Source: DASVUS01 sp036388675
GTDB taxonomy: Bacteria > Armatimonadota > Abditibacteriia > Abditibacteriales > Abditibacteriaceae
Length of the DNA: 64,000 nt
Assembly: GCA_036388675.1 (NCBI GenBank)
Contig: DASVRI010000009.1
Span: 1 to 64,000 of the forward strand
Direction: 5' to 3'
Below are positions 1-8,741 of this stretch, piece after piece. Made by a program: the position numbers and the translations under genes. Position 1 is the first letter of the stretch. Each line of letters opens with the position of its first letter. The notes under the pieces were generated by a model that was given only the letters and a program-made list of their open reading frames with translations, was not told where the DNA came from and did no database searches.

Positions 1-50
1 AGAAACCTTAGCGGAAGGCACAAAAGGTTTCTTGCTGCGCTCGAAATGAC
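1..50. repeat. Right half of a dispersed intergenic inverted repeat (truncated by the window edge)
   Basis: The segment carries GAAACCTT at 2-9 facing AAGGTTTC at 24-31, followed by TTGCTGCGCTCGAAATGAC. This matches the right arm of the elements at 4602-4670 and 11612-11679 (TCTCGCTCTGCTTGAAATAAC and similar). The left part lies outside the window. It is probably one end of a non-coding palindromic repeat family downstream of the gene ending at 80. Confidence 0.6.
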
Positions 51-79
51 ACGCTGCTTTGAATTTCACAATCGAGTAC

Positions 80-1468
80 TCAGATGAGCGGTGTTTTGCC
101 GGGGATGGCAATCTCCGGTGTGGCCATGGGGCCGAATTCGATCTTGGCCGGCATGAGGTCCAGCTTGGAATTCATCGCTTGCTCCCACGTCACGCGCTTG
201 CCCGTATAGGCCGACATGCGTGCCATGATTGCCGTCAGAGTGCTTTCCGCAATGCGCCTGGCTTCGTTGAGCGGCTTGCCGGCGCGAATGCTGGCAATAA
301 GATCGGTGTGTTCCTGCACGTAGGGGTTGACCGATTGGCCTTCGAAGCGAAAGGTCGTCGCACCACGAATCGAGCCGCCGGGGTTAGCGCGGCCTTTGGT
401 GCCAATGATGTTTTCGCTGACGTTTGAATCGGTGCCGTCCTGCTGGCGGCACATGCTCATGACGCGCACGCCATTGGGATATTCAAAGTCGGATGTGAAG
501 TGATCGTAGATGTGGCCGTAAGCCGGATCGGTGCGTTGCTGACGTCCGCCCAGGCTCACCACAGATTGCGGTGTGGCCTGCAACACCCAGTTGATGACAT
601 CCAGGTTGTGCACATGCTGCTCCACAATGTGATCGCCCGACAGCCACGTAAAATAAAGCCAGTTACGCAACTGCCATTCGACATCGCTCCAGCCCGGCTG
701 GCGCGGATTCATCCACAGGCCACCCTGATTCCAGTAGCACTGCGCCGAAACAACATCGCCAATCGCGCCTTCGTGAATGCGCTTAATGGTTTCGATATAG
801 GAAGCCTGATGGCGTCGCTGCGTGCCGGTCACGACAGCCAAACCCTTCTGTGCCGCAATTTCACCCGATGCAATAATCGAGCGCACTCCGGTGGGATCGA
901 CCGCAACCGGCTTTTCCATGAAGACATGTTTGCCCGCGTCAACAGCGGCCCGCACATGGATGGGCCGAAAACCGGGCGGCGTCGCCAAAATCACCAGATC
1001 AACGCCGCTGTTGATGACGCCCTGATACGCATCAAAACCGACAAAGCAGCGCTCATCGGTGACCTGTAACTTTTCCTTCAAACTGCCCGCGAGATTGTTG
1101 CGCGCACCGTTGAGACGATCACGAAAAACATCACCCAGCGCGTGAATGACAACGCCCGGCGACGAATTGGCACAATCACCTGCTGCACCTGTGCCGCGAC
1201 CGCCACAGCCAACCACACCCACTCTGATGGTGGCCGCACCCTGCGCCCAGGCGAAGTTTGTTCCGAGGCCGCCGAACAAAGCCGCGCTCCCCACAGCAAC
1301 GCCCGTTACAGTCGCCGACGCTTTAAGAAACTCACGGCGCGACAGAGACTTTGTCGATTCAAGCGGTGTCGGCCCAGCCTGGTTGCCGTCTTGAAAAACG
1401 TTCGCTTCACACGCTGCATCTTGCGCCAGCCCATCTTGCGGCACGGCATCATTCGAGTACTCGGACAT
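80..1468 (-). CDS. Gfo/Idh/MocA-family oxidoreductase with Tat leader
   Basis: This is a 462-residue NAD(P)-dependent sugar or cyclitol dehydrogenase of the Gfo/Idh/MocA family. A twin-arginine leader SRREFLKAS lies at about residues 43-51, followed by a hydrophobic stretch to about 75, so export in folded form is likely. The Rossmann dinucleotide loop VGVVGCGGRGTG is at about 83-94 and the family EKP motif at 185-187. The protein has about 40 extra residues ahead of the Tat motif, and the first codons (MSEYS) contain a GAGTACTC copy. It lies 30 bp downstream of, and on the same strand as, the FGE-fold gene at 1499-2401, so the two are probably co-transcribed. The substrate cannot be read from sequence; the neighbourhood suggests oxidation of a glycoside or sugar in the envelope. 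The family is secure; the position of the start is less so. Confidence 0.9.
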   Translation of the reverse strand: MSEYSNDAVPQDGLAQDAACEANVFQDGNQAGPTPLESTKSLSRREFLKASATVTGVAVGSAALFGGLGTNFAWAQGAATIRVGVVGCGGRGTGAAGDCANSSPGVVIHALGDVFRDRLNGARNNLAGSLKEKLQVTDERCFVGFDAYQGVINSGVDLVILATPPGFRPIHVRAAVDAGKHVFMEKPVAVDPTGVRSIIASGEIAAQKGLAVVTGTQRRHQASYIETIKRIHEGAIGDVVSAQCYWNQGGLWMNPRQPGWSDVEWQLRNWLYFTWLSGDHIVEQHVHNLDVINWVLQATPQSVVSLGGRQQRTDPAYGHIYDHFTSDFEYPNGVRVMSMCRQQDGTDSNVSENIIGTKGRANPGGSIRGATTFRFEGQSVNPYVQEHTDLIASIRAGKPLNEARRIAESTLTAIMARMSAYTGKRVTWEQAMNSKLDLMPAKIEFGPMATPEIAIPGKTPLI

Positions 1469-1498
1469 AAGAATTCTCCAAAAAATTGCGTTACAGCA

Positions 1499-2401
1499 TT
1501 ACCCGTCGCATACCACACGAAAACCGACAAACGGCGCATTAGCGAGCCACCACTTACTTTTGGGGTTTTGCGGGTCGGTCATGTTCCACGCCGGCGTTTG
1601 AGGCGCGCGCGAAGCGGAGCTAATTTTTTCCACTGCGTCATCATAAGAGCCGCCGCGCACAACCGGCAAGCCGTCTTTGCCTGCTCCGGCGCACCACTCG
1701 GCGACGTTACCCAGCATATCGTGCAGGCCCCAGGCATTCGGTGCTTTGCTGCCGACCGGGTGCGTCTTGTCATCGGCGTTGTCCCAGTACCAGGCGGCTT
1801 TTTCAAGCAGCGTTTTATCAGTGCCGGGCACTTCAGGGCCACCGGCGCGGCAGGCCCATTCCCACTCGGCTTCGGTGGGCAGGCGATACTTGCGTCCGGT
1901 TTTTTGCGACAGCCATCTGCAATAGCCCTCGGCTGCATGGTAGGTCATGGCGAGTGCGGCGTAGCCCTGGTGCCCAAAACCGCGATCCGGTGCGCCGTAA
2001 GGTTTGCTGGGGCGTGCTGCCGCGTCGAAACCCTGCGCCTTTTGCTCTTCGGTGAGATCAAGGCGAAAAGTATAGATGTCGTATTCGTCCCACGTTACTT
2101 CGGTTTTTCCGATGTAAAACGGCTTGACCTCGACCGTGCGCGTGGCACCCGGCTTATCCGCGTCGTTCATCACAAGCTTACCACCGGGCACAGCGCGCAT
2201 CTCGAACTGCACCAGCGTGCCGGGAATCAGTTGCACAAAAGGCGTCGCTTGAGGTGCCACAGTTTGAGAGGCGGTCGCCTGAACCTGTGGTGCATTGGCG
2301 AGTACTCGTGGTGCAGGGGCAACGGCAGCAAAGCCTGCGACAAACAAAAGGGAGAAACCGCGCATCCGGCGCCGTGAAAGTGTGTCCAATAAGGTATTCA
2401 T
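1499..2401 (-). CDS. Exported SUMF1/FGE-fold protein lacking the catalytic cysteines
   Basis: This 300-residue protein has an N-terminal signal sequence (about residues 12-36, ending near VLANA) and one formylglycine-generating-enzyme (SUMF1) fold. Family landmarks are FYIGKTEVTWDEY (about 95-107), YRLPTEAEWEWACRAGG (172-188), LHDMLGNVAEWC (226-237), VVRGGSYDD (247-255) and the closing VGFRVV (292-297). True formylglycine-generating enzymes carry a redox-active cysteine pair shortly after the RGGS motif. Here that stretch reads YDDAVEKISSAS with no cysteine. It is therefore more likely a non-catalytic or differently acting member of the fold, of the kind widespread next to exported enzymes. 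No sulfatase gene is seen nearby. It probably shares an operon with the oxidoreductase at 80-1468, and a GAGTACTC copy encodes RVL in its signal peptide. Confidence 0.85.
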   Translation of the reverse strand: MNTLLDTLSRRRMRGFSLLFVAGFAAVAPAPRVLANAPQVQATASQTVAPQATPFVQLIPGTLVQFEMRAVPGGKLVMNDADKPGATRTVEVKPFYIGKTEVTWDEYDIYTFRLDLTEEQKAQGFDAAARPSKPYGAPDRGFGHQGYAALAMTYHAAEGYCRWLSQKTGRKYRLPTEAEWEWACRAGGPEVPGTDKTLLEKAAWYWDNADDKTHPVGSKAPNAWGLHDMLGNVAEWCAGAGKDGLPVVRGGSYDDAVEKISSASRAPQTPAWNMTDPQNPKSKWWLANAPFVGFRVVCDG

Positions 2402-2444
2402 GTTTTGGTATACCGAAAAGAAAAGGGCGATTCCTCAAGGTTTA

Positions 2445-3530
2445 ATGATGTCATCTGCGACTACTCGCTTACTGCGCTTACTGCTCGCGGCGGTGCTTAC
2501 AGCGGTGCTTACAGCGGTGCTTGCACTGGTTCCGACAATATCATGGGCAGCATCAACGGAACAGAAACCGGAACACACCTCAGCCGCCTGGGAACGATAC
2601 GAGTATGCGCAGTTGCACATGGGTGTGCAAGTTCGCCTCGTTGTTTACGCTCCCGACCAGGCGACCGCCGCGCGTGCCTGCATTGCAGCTTACAAGCGCA
2701 TCGCACAACTCGAACAAATTACCAGCGACTACCGACCGGACAGCGAATTGATGCAACTCTGCGCCCGCAGTGGCGCCGTCAACGCGCACGAGTGGGTTCG
2801 TGTCAGTCCCGAACTCTTTTTCGTTTTACAGCGCTCACAGGAACTCTCTCGGCGTAGCGGCGGGGCTTTTGACATCACTGTCGGGCCATATGTTGCGCTG
2901 TGGCGTCGCGCGCGAAAAACCGGCGTTTTCCCGTCGCCGCAAGAGTTGCAACCATTGCGGCGCGTCACCGGTTGGCGCAAAATTCACCTTGACCCAAAAA
3001 CGCAACGTGTGCGACTGCAAGAAAGCGGCATGAAGCTCGACCTGGGCGGCATCGCCAAAGGTTACGCTGGAGATGAAGCCTTACGCGTACTCAAAGCACA
3101 CGGCGTGACAAGCGCCCTGTTCCAGGCCGGTGGCGACATCGTAGTCAGCGACGCACCACCCGGCAAAAAAGGTTGGAGCATCGCTGTGCCGGGTGCCAAC
3201 GGCAAGAACCGCACGCTCTTGCCGGCCAACGCAGCGGTTTCCACTTCGGGCGACCTTTACCAGAGTGTGATGTTCAACGGACGGCGTTATTCGCACGTTG
3301 TTGACCCGCGCACCGGCCTGGGGTTAACGCAGCGCTTCGAAGCCACGGTTGTAGCGCGAGACGGCATCACCAGTGATAGTGTTTCAACAGCAGCCTGTGT
3401 GCTGGGCCCACAGCAGGGCCGCAAGCTGATCAAATGTTACAATGGAGCGTGGGGTATCATTCAACACGCGGCAGACAGCAATTCAAACAACGACTTAACG
3501 AGTACTCAACCCAGGGGAGAAACACCATGA
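2445..3530 (+). CDS. apbE: FAD:protein FMN transferase (ApbE family), exported
   Basis: This enzyme family transfers FMN from FAD to threonine residues of partner proteins in the periplasm. The 361-residue protein has a signal peptide (about 1-36) built partly from a tandem duplication (LTAVLTAVLA). It carries the FMN-transferase landmarks LDLGGIAKGYAGDEA (198-212), QAGGD (227-231), VSTSGD (265-270), HVVDPRTG (284-291) and the metal-binding DGITSDSVSTA (306-316). I chose ATG 2445 because it begins the signal peptide and follows AAGG; the frame is open further upstream, into the divergent gene. It overlaps the next gene by 4 bp (ATGA), indicating translational coupling. An RnfD/NqrB-like protein is encoded at 13760, but no SGAT-type flavinylation motif is evident in it, so the client is unknown. 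Confidence 0.88.
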   Translation: MMSSATTRLLRLLLAAVLTAVLTAVLALVPTISWAASTEQKPEHTSAAWERYEYAQLHMGVQVRLVVYAPDQATAARACIAAYKRIAQLEQITSDYRPDSELMQLCARSGAVNAHEWVRVSPELFFVLQRSQELSRRSGGAFDITVGPYVALWRRARKTGVFPSPQELQPLRRVTGWRKIHLDPKTQRVRLQESGMKLDLGGIAKGYAGDEALRVLKAHGVTSALFQAGGDIVVSDAPPGKKGWSIAVPGANGKNRTLLPANAAVSTSGDLYQSVMFNGRRYSHVVDPRTGLGLTQRFEATVVARDGITSDSVSTAACVLGPQQGRKLIKCYNGAWGIIQHAADSNSNNDLTSTQPRGETP

Positions 3531-4474
3531 ACGAGCACAGCGAACAAGACCGGCCAGCCTCTTCCTTCAATATTAACCGCCGCAACTTGCTGGGACTGGC
3601 TGGTGGTGCAGCGGCTGCATTAGCGCTGGGCCACAAAGCCAATGCGCAGGGAACTGCCGCGCAGGGAACTGCCGCGCAGCCAACGACCAGTCCGGCAAGC
3701 GCCACAAAGGCGGTCAGCAACGGACGCATCAACCAGTCGGTGTGCCAGTGGTGTTTCAACAGAATGCCGGTCGAGAAATTAGCGGAAGAGGGTGCGCGCA
3801 TCGGCCTCAAAGGTATTGATCTCGTGGGGCCGGATGCATGGCCTGCGATGAAGAAGCACGGCATCATCGGCACCATGACACCGTCGCACGGCCTCACCAA
3901 AGGCTTGAACCACAAAGAAAATCACGAAGAATGCCTGGGCGCAATTCGCCGCGCCATCGAAGCCACGAGCGAAGCCGGTTTCCCCAACGTGATTTGCTTT
4001 TCCGGCAACCGTAACGGCATGAGCGATGAGGAAGGCTTGCAAAACTGCGCCATTGCCTTGAAGCAAGTTGTGGGGCTTGCCGAGCAAAGAAATGTCACCA
4101 TCTGCATGGAATTGCTCAACTCCAAGGTGAACCACGCCGATTACATGTGCGACCGCACCGCGTGGGGCGTGAACCTGGTGAAAGCCGTAGGTAGCGAGCG
4201 TTTCAAATTGCTATATGACATCTATCACATGCAAGTGCAGGAAGGCGACGTGATCGCGACTATTCGCAACTCCAAAGATTACATCGGTCATTACCACACA
4301 GCGGGCGTTCCGGGCCGCAACGAAATCGACCCCGAGTCACAGGAGCTTTCTTACGCGCCCATCATGCGCGCCATTGTGGACACCGGCTTCAAAGGCTACG
4401 TCGCGCACGAATTCATCCCGCGCCGCGACCCAATCACGTCCTTAGCACAGGCCGCGCGAATCAGCGACGTTTAA
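3527..4474 (+). CDS. Exported xylose-isomerase-like TIM-barrel protein (hydroxypyruvate isomerase-like)
   Basis: This 315-residue protein has a Tat-like leader (NINRRNLLGLAGGAAAA, about 15-31) and then the short duplicated linker GTAAQGTAAQ. The mature part is a sugar phosphate isomerase/epimerase TIM barrel. NQSVCQWCFNRMPVEKLAEE and the metal-site segments CMELLNSKVNH, LLYDIYHMQVQEGD, GHYHTAGVPGRNEID and GYVAHEFIP resemble hydroxypyruvate isomerase (Hyi) homologues. The start at 3527 overlaps the ApbE stop (ATGA) and has GGGGAGA upstream. Exported members of this family are typical of glycoside-degrading Armatimonadota and Planctomycetes loci; the real substrate is not known. The gene ends just before the perfect terminator at 4491-4530. 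Confidence 0.85.
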   Translation: MNEHSEQDRPASSFNINRRNLLGLAGGAAAALALGHKANAQGTAAQGTAAQPTTSPASATKAVSNGRINQSVCQWCFNRMPVEKLAEEGARIGLKGIDLVGPDAWPAMKKHGIIGTMTPSHGLTKGLNHKENHEECLGAIRRAIEATSEAGFPNVICFSGNRNGMSDEEGLQNCAIALKQVVGLAEQRNVTICMELLNSKVNHADYMCDRTAWGVNLVKAVGSERFKLLYDIYHMQVQEGDVIATIRNSKDYIGHYHTAGVPGRNEIDPESQELSYAPIMRAIVDTGFKGYVAHEFIPRRDPITSLAQAARISDV

Positions 4475-4490
4475 GTCGCAATGTCGAAAC

Positions 4491-4530
4491 AAAGAGGAGC
4501 CATCACGAGTACTCGTGATGGCTCCTCTTT
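4491..4530. terminator. Perfect 40-bp palindromic terminator centred on GAGTACTC
   Basis: AAAGAGGAGCCATCACGAGT at 4491-4510 is exactly complementary to 4511-4530, which ends in CTCTTT. The centre of the hairpin is the GAGTACTC copy at 4507. A-rich and T-rich ends on both sides allow bidirectional termination between the convergent genes ending at 4474 and 4703. Confidence 0.85.
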
Positions 4531-4601
4531 GTCTTGACACCCTCTTAGGCTATAGCACTTCCTAAAATTTGAAGATTACAAGTGTTGGATTTGGACTCCG
4601 T

Positions 4602-4670
4602 GTCATTCAGAGCATAGCGAGGAATTTTAGTTGCATGCAAGTTAAGATTCCTTGCTGTGCTCTGAATGAC
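4602..4670. repeat. Dispersed intergenic inverted repeat, GTCATTC family
   Basis: The left arm GTCATTCAGAGCATAGCGAG (4602-4621, continuing AATTTTA) faces the right arm AAGATTCCTTGCTGTGCTCTGAATGAC (positions 4644-4670). It is the same family as 11612-11679 and 1-50. It lies between two convergent genes and has no coding potential. Such elements are known as dispersed REP-like or MITE-like repeats in several phyla. Confidence 0.75.
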
Positions 4671-4702
4671 AACATGTAGCCTATCGGTCGTTAAGTGCCA
4701 TA

Positions 4703-6175
4703 TTACTCCAGCGGCGTCAGCACAATGTTGCGCATCTCGATTTCGGCGCCCTCGGATTGCAGGCAGATTTTGCCCGGAGTAATCCATGTGCCGGTTGCCG
4801 TGTTTTGCACTTCACCGTTCACTTTCAACATCAGGTCGCCGCCGTTGAGCGTGATTTCGTAATCGTTCCACTGACCGATGGGTCGCTCGTTGGTCGGTTT
4901 CAGTTTCACCGTTTGACGCCCTCTGGTGCGTGCAACATCGGTTTGCATCGGGAACTCGTCGATGTTCCAGATGTCACCGGCGCTGCCGGCTTGCAACTGC
5001 GCCTCAATGCTGCGCGGCCACACTTTATCGGCTCCCACCATGCGCAACAACACGCCGCCGTTGCCCGGCTTGTTGAAGCGCCACTGCATGCGCAAAACGT
5101 AGTTGGTGTAATCACCCGTGGTGCGAATGTAACCGGCGGGCGTGCCTTTGCAAACAATCGCGCCGTCTTTTACGCTCCACACATCTTCCATTTTCAGGTT
5201 GGGGTCGCTTAAAACATAAGTCCAGCCGGAGAAGTCGCGGCCATTGAACAAAGAGATCGGCCTGCCGGGTCGCAGCGGAGATTGCACGCCCGACATCAAA
5301 GCGTTACCATAACCACGCACGAAGCCGATGCACTGCGCGATCTCAGTCACATTGTTGTCCCAGTTGTATTCGTATTCCACAGAAAGCGGACCGTCAAAGT
5401 TTTGCGCGCGCAGTTCATTCAAGATGCCGCGAATGTCGGACACGCCCTGACCATAGGGCATGTCGTGCCCGCCGGACGTGAAGACGTGCAAGTCTTTGAG
5501 GTGGCTCGACACCACGCGACCGCGCAAAATGCGCAACGCATCCACCGGCTTGATGCCGGAGCGCACCCAGTGGCCGGTATCGGCACAGGCACCAACGCGC
5601 GCATCGCGATCTTTAACCAGCGACAGAATATAATTCGGGTCCCACACTTTGTAGTTCGGGTCGTTGTTGCGGCGCGGGTGGTTGTGGAAACCGACTTTGA
5701 TGTCGAACTCTTTCACCATCTTGTCGATAGTGTCGATGGCATCAGTCGATTCGGTGTTGATGACGGCGATGTCCATCGTTTTGGCCCACTGAAAAAGCGA
5801 ACGCGCACCGGCCTCATCCACTGGAATGCCCGTTACACCAAAGGCGACGGCTTTCACATTGTATTTGGCCAACTGATTCTTCAACTTCTGCACAGCCTCA
5901 GCGCTCATGCCGGGGCCGACGCCGGTCGCATCATCAGCCGCTAGCTTTTGCCCCGGATAAAACTCAATAACGCGCGCTCCGGCCTGTGCTGTTTTCTCAA
6001 TCGCTTCAAAGGCGCTGAATCTGTTAAAACTCCACGCCTGGCAACCAATGGCAAAACCGCCGCTGCGATATTCGGGCGCGATAGATGCAGCACGCAACGG
6101 ATTCTGGACGACGGGCTGCGTTGCAGCGGCAACCAGGAACAACGTGACAACGGCACAACGACGCAAACCAAACAT
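4703..6175 (-). CDS. Exported TIM-barrel sugar epimerase fused to DUF1080 (3-keto-disaccharide hydrolase-like) domain
   Basis: This 490-residue two-domain protein starts with a signal peptide (MFGLRRCAVVTLFLVAAATQ), then a sugar phosphate isomerase/epimerase TIM barrel (about 35-285; GFAIGCQAWSFNRFSAFEAI, VGFHNHPRRNNDPN, CADTGHWVRSGIKP, SSHLKDLHVF, SVEYEYNWD). A DUF1080 jelly-roll follows (about 300-490; ISLFNGRDFSGWTY, GYIRTTGDYTNYVLRMQWRF, GNGGVLLRM, WNDYEITLNGGDL). DUF1080 members include 3-keto-glycoside hydrolases. I chose ATG 6175 because AAGGAG precedes it and it starts the signal peptide, although the frame is open upstream to 6283. Together with Gfo/Idh/MocA dehydrogenases nearby this fits a 3-keto-glycoside route: oxidise at C3, cleave, isomerise. 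That pathway is inference. Confidence 0.87.
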   Translation of the reverse strand: MFGLRRCAVVTLFLVAAATQPVVQNPLRAASIAPEYRSGGFAIGCQAWSFNRFSAFEAIEKTAQAGARVIEFYPGQKLAADDATGVGPGMSAEAVQKLKNQLAKYNVKAVAFGVTGIPVDEAGARSLFQWAKTMDIAVINTESTDAIDTIDKMVKEFDIKVGFHNHPRRNNDPNYKVWDPNYILSLVKDRDARVGACADTGHWVRSGIKPVDALRILRGRVVSSHLKDLHVFTSGGHDMPYGQGVSDIRGILNELRAQNFDGPLSVEYEYNWDNNVTEIAQCIGFVRGYGNALMSGVQSPLRPGRPISLFNGRDFSGWTYVLSDPNLKMEDVWSVKDGAIVCKGTPAGYIRTTGDYTNYVLRMQWRFNKPGNGGVLLRMVGADKVWPRSIEAQLQAGSAGDIWNIDEFPMQTDVARTRGRQTVKLKPTNERPIGQWNDYEITLNGGDLMLKVNGEVQNTATGTWITPGKICLQSEGAEIEMRNIVLTPLE

Positions 6176-6212
6176 AAATTCTCCTTGCGAGTACGCGAAG
6201 CGAGTACTCGAA

Positions 6213-8741
6213 TTACTTTTGCGCGCGCTTGTATGAGCGTGCATAGCCCTGCAAACCAATTTTACCGAATGGTATCGGCTCAAAGCCCAGCTTCAACGCG
6301 GGAGAACCGGGCTTCAAACGGTAATCGTCTTTGGCGGCATTCTCAAACTGCGGATCGGCGACAAGCGAGTTTGCATCAAAACCGGCGGCACGCCATTGTT
6401 CCAGCGTGCCCAACGGTGTCACGTTCGCCTTCTGGAAAACGGACGGGTCGCGCCTGTGCCAGAACAGGTTGCGGTCGCTGGCAGAAATCACCTGTGACGG
6501 CGGACGGCGCGTTTGCTTGTATAGCACCGCATCCGGCGCGCGCCACACCACGATGTTGCGATTGAATTTGTTGTTGACCGAGAAGTCGTCAATCGGGTCA
6601 TACCACATCTGGTGAACGGCGCCGTCAATGAAAATGTTGTTCTCGATGGTGTTGTTTTTGCCGCCGTGAATGCTGACGCCGCCCCACTCGTGTCGCGCCA
6701 CAACGTTGCCGCGCACCAGCGTGCCGCTGCTGTAATCATCCAGATAAATGCCCCATGTCATGTAAGGAGAAACATCTTTGCCGTCGGGCATCGACCTGAT
6801 TCCCACGACATCGAGAATGCGGTTGTATTGGATGATGTTGCCGGTATCCAACTTCTCGCGTCCCAGCGATTCAATCGCGCCGGTGTCGTTGGTTTCAAGA
6901 TTCGTCCACAGCATGTCGTTGTATTCCACGACATTCTGGTGCGAGTAATTTTCGTTGTCCAGGCCCTTGAACGAAACCGCGTAACGCGGCAAATACTCGA
7001 ACCTGTTGTGCGCCACACGCGTGCCGCGCGCCGAAATGCCGTAAACGCCTGCGACGTGTTTATACACCTGCCCCAGGTGGTGCATCCAGTTGCCGGCAAT
7101 GAGATTATCCTTCGGCTGTGTTGCGACATCACCCGACAGCGCCACCCCGCCCTGCCCGGCCCAAGCCACTTCATTACCGACGAACTCGTTACGAGTACTC
7201 ACATTCTCCAACCGTGCCGCATAACCGCCGATGTTGCGAAAACGATTGCCCTCGACAATGCAGTTGCGCGCGCCCGACATCCAGATCACGGCATCCATCG
7301 GCGAGTAAACACCGATGTTGCGTGAATACGTTGTGTCGGCGAATTGCAAGCCTTTGATGCTGACGTTTTCAACCCACTGATTCTTTGCGGCGTCGCCCTG
7401 CAAGTCGATGAGCCGATCCAGCCTGGCAGCGACAACACCGCGCTGCGCGAAATTCGCACTCTGAGGCCACAGCGAAAGCTCACCTGTGCGCTTATCAAGA
7501 AACCATTCGCCCGGTGCATCGAGTTCCTCGCGCACATTGCTCACAAAATAGCGATTGCCGGGGCGCAGTTCTTCGCTCGCGTTTGAGTTCTCTTCAACAT
7601 GAACGGTGCGCGTGTCGTAATCGACATTTTTGACATATAAAATGCTGTTAACCCAACCCCAGGCCGGAAAGATGTGAATCTCAGCATCTTCGGGATGAGC
7701 GTAGCGACGAATTTCACCGGCGCGGAATTCAAAACGATTTTTGTAGAAGGGCGCAGTTTGCTCGGGCAGAACCATTTCTTTGCCCTGAGCCGCAGCAAAG
7801 GCTTCGGCCTGCATCACCATCAGGTTTTTGCCTTGCGGTGCGCTAAGTTCTGTGCCCTGTGGCGTCCAGTTTGGGTCGTCGCACAGCGCGAGCGCATCGA
7901 AGTTGAGGCCGCCGCCTTTGATGTTTGTCCAGCGCAGCGTGCGTTCGCCTTTTGCCAGTTGCAACCTCGCTACGTGGCCCCAGGCAAAGCGGCTCCAATC
8001 TCCTGTGTCGGGTAGTCCTTCGACGGGCACGGCAGCCTGCGCATCGACTTGCAGCGTGATGCGGCCCGCCATTGACGTGTTGCCGAACGGAGTGTTATCC
8101 GCACCGTAGCGAAACCACACCGAGTACTCGCCATCGGCAGGCACCTGAAGTTTCCATTCGATCCAGTCACCGGGTGTGTGCATGCTCGTTACCGCTGCGT
8201 CGAACATTCCGATGCGAGGCCCCGTGTAAACAACGTGCGAGAAACCGCCTTTGTAGGGGTTCTTCGCATCGAAGTTGGGGTAGCGTGCCGGAATGGGCCG
8301 CTCTTCGCCAATGCGCAACATTTTAAGGTTCCACTCTGCATCGGTTGCCAGCGGCACCTGCGCCGTCCAGATGTTGCCACTACTTTTCTTCCATCCGGCA
8401 ATAAGTCGCCCGCCACTGAGCAGCGGCTTTTCGTTGCGAAAGGCTTGGATCGTGAGGTTACTGTCGACAGGTAGAAGTTGTAGCGGCTCAGGAAGGAAGT
8501 GCGTGCCGCCGCGCACGGAGATAGTTTTGCGACCCGCTGACGTGTTCAAACGAAAGCGGTCACGCGCGCGCTGCAATGTTCGCAACGGGCCATCTGTTTT
8601 ACCTGCGTTGGGTGACGGCAAAGTGCCGCTCCATGTGTCGTTGCCATTAGTGGCGACGTACAATTGAGCAGCGTGTGCCGCATGGTTTGCTGCCACGGCA
8701 ACAGCAAAAAGAGTGAGTAGAGTGCAAATATATTTTTTCAT
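6213..8741 (-). CDS. Exported right-handed parallel beta-helix protein with carbohydrate-binding-like insert
   Basis: This 842-residue protein has a signal peptide (MKKYICTLLTLFAVAVAANHAAHA), then YVATNGNDTWSGTLPSPN and GPLRTLQRARD, the typical opening of secreted DUF1565/beta-helix proteins. At about 180-280 there is a beta-sandwich-like insert (WIEWKLQVPADGEYSVWFRY, GDWSRFAWGHV, TLRWTNIKGGGLNFDALAL) resembling CBM6/35-type modules. From about 470 to 760 short repeats with asparagine turns (GLQFADTTYSRNIGV, NCIVEGNRFRNIGG, NTIENNIFIDG) form the helix. Such folds are found in polysaccharide lyases, glycoside hydrolases and epimerases; the exact activity is not identifiable. Its ATG overlaps the stop of the alpha-L-fucosidase gene by 4 bp, so the two are translationally coupled and probably act on the same glycan. 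Confidence 0.85.
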   Translation of the reverse strand: MKKYICTLLTLFAVAVAANHAAHAAQLYVATNGNDTWSGTLPSPNAGKTDGPLRTLQRARDRFRLNTSAGRKTISVRGGTHFLPEPLQLLPVDSNLTIQAFRNEKPLLSGGRLIAGWKKSSGNIWTAQVPLATDAEWNLKMLRIGEERPIPARYPNFDAKNPYKGGFSHVVYTGPRIGMFDAAVTSMHTPGDWIEWKLQVPADGEYSVWFRYGADNTPFGNTSMAGRITLQVDAQAAVPVEGLPDTGDWSRFAWGHVARLQLAKGERTLRWTNIKGGGLNFDALALCDDPNWTPQGTELSAPQGKNLMVMQAEAFAAAQGKEMVLPEQTAPFYKNRFEFRAGEIRRYAHPEDAEIHIFPAWGWVNSILYVKNVDYDTRTVHVEENSNASEELRPGNRYFVSNVREELDAPGEWFLDKRTGELSLWPQSANFAQRGVVAARLDRLIDLQGDAAKNQWVENVSIKGLQFADTTYSRNIGVYSPMDAVIWMSGARNCIVEGNRFRNIGGYAARLENVSTRNEFVGNEVAWAGQGGVALSGDVATQPKDNLIAGNWMHHLGQVYKHVAGVYGISARGTRVAHNRFEYLPRYAVSFKGLDNENYSHQNVVEYNDMLWTNLETNDTGAIESLGREKLDTGNIIQYNRILDVVGIRSMPDGKDVSPYMTWGIYLDDYSSGTLVRGNVVARHEWGGVSIHGGKNNTIENNIFIDGAVHQMWYDPIDDFSVNNKFNRNIVVWRAPDAVLYKQTRRPPSQVISASDRNLFWHRRDPSVFQKANVTPLGTLEQWRAAGFDANSLVADPQFENAAKDDYRLKPGSPALKLGFEPIPFGKIGLQGYARSYKRAQK

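Noticed and set aside
1142..2377. A 411-codon plus-strand frame antisense to the oxidoreductase and FGE-fold genes
   Set aside because: It crosses two well-supported genes, encodes no recognisable protein and has composition typical of antisense shadows in GC-rich DNA.
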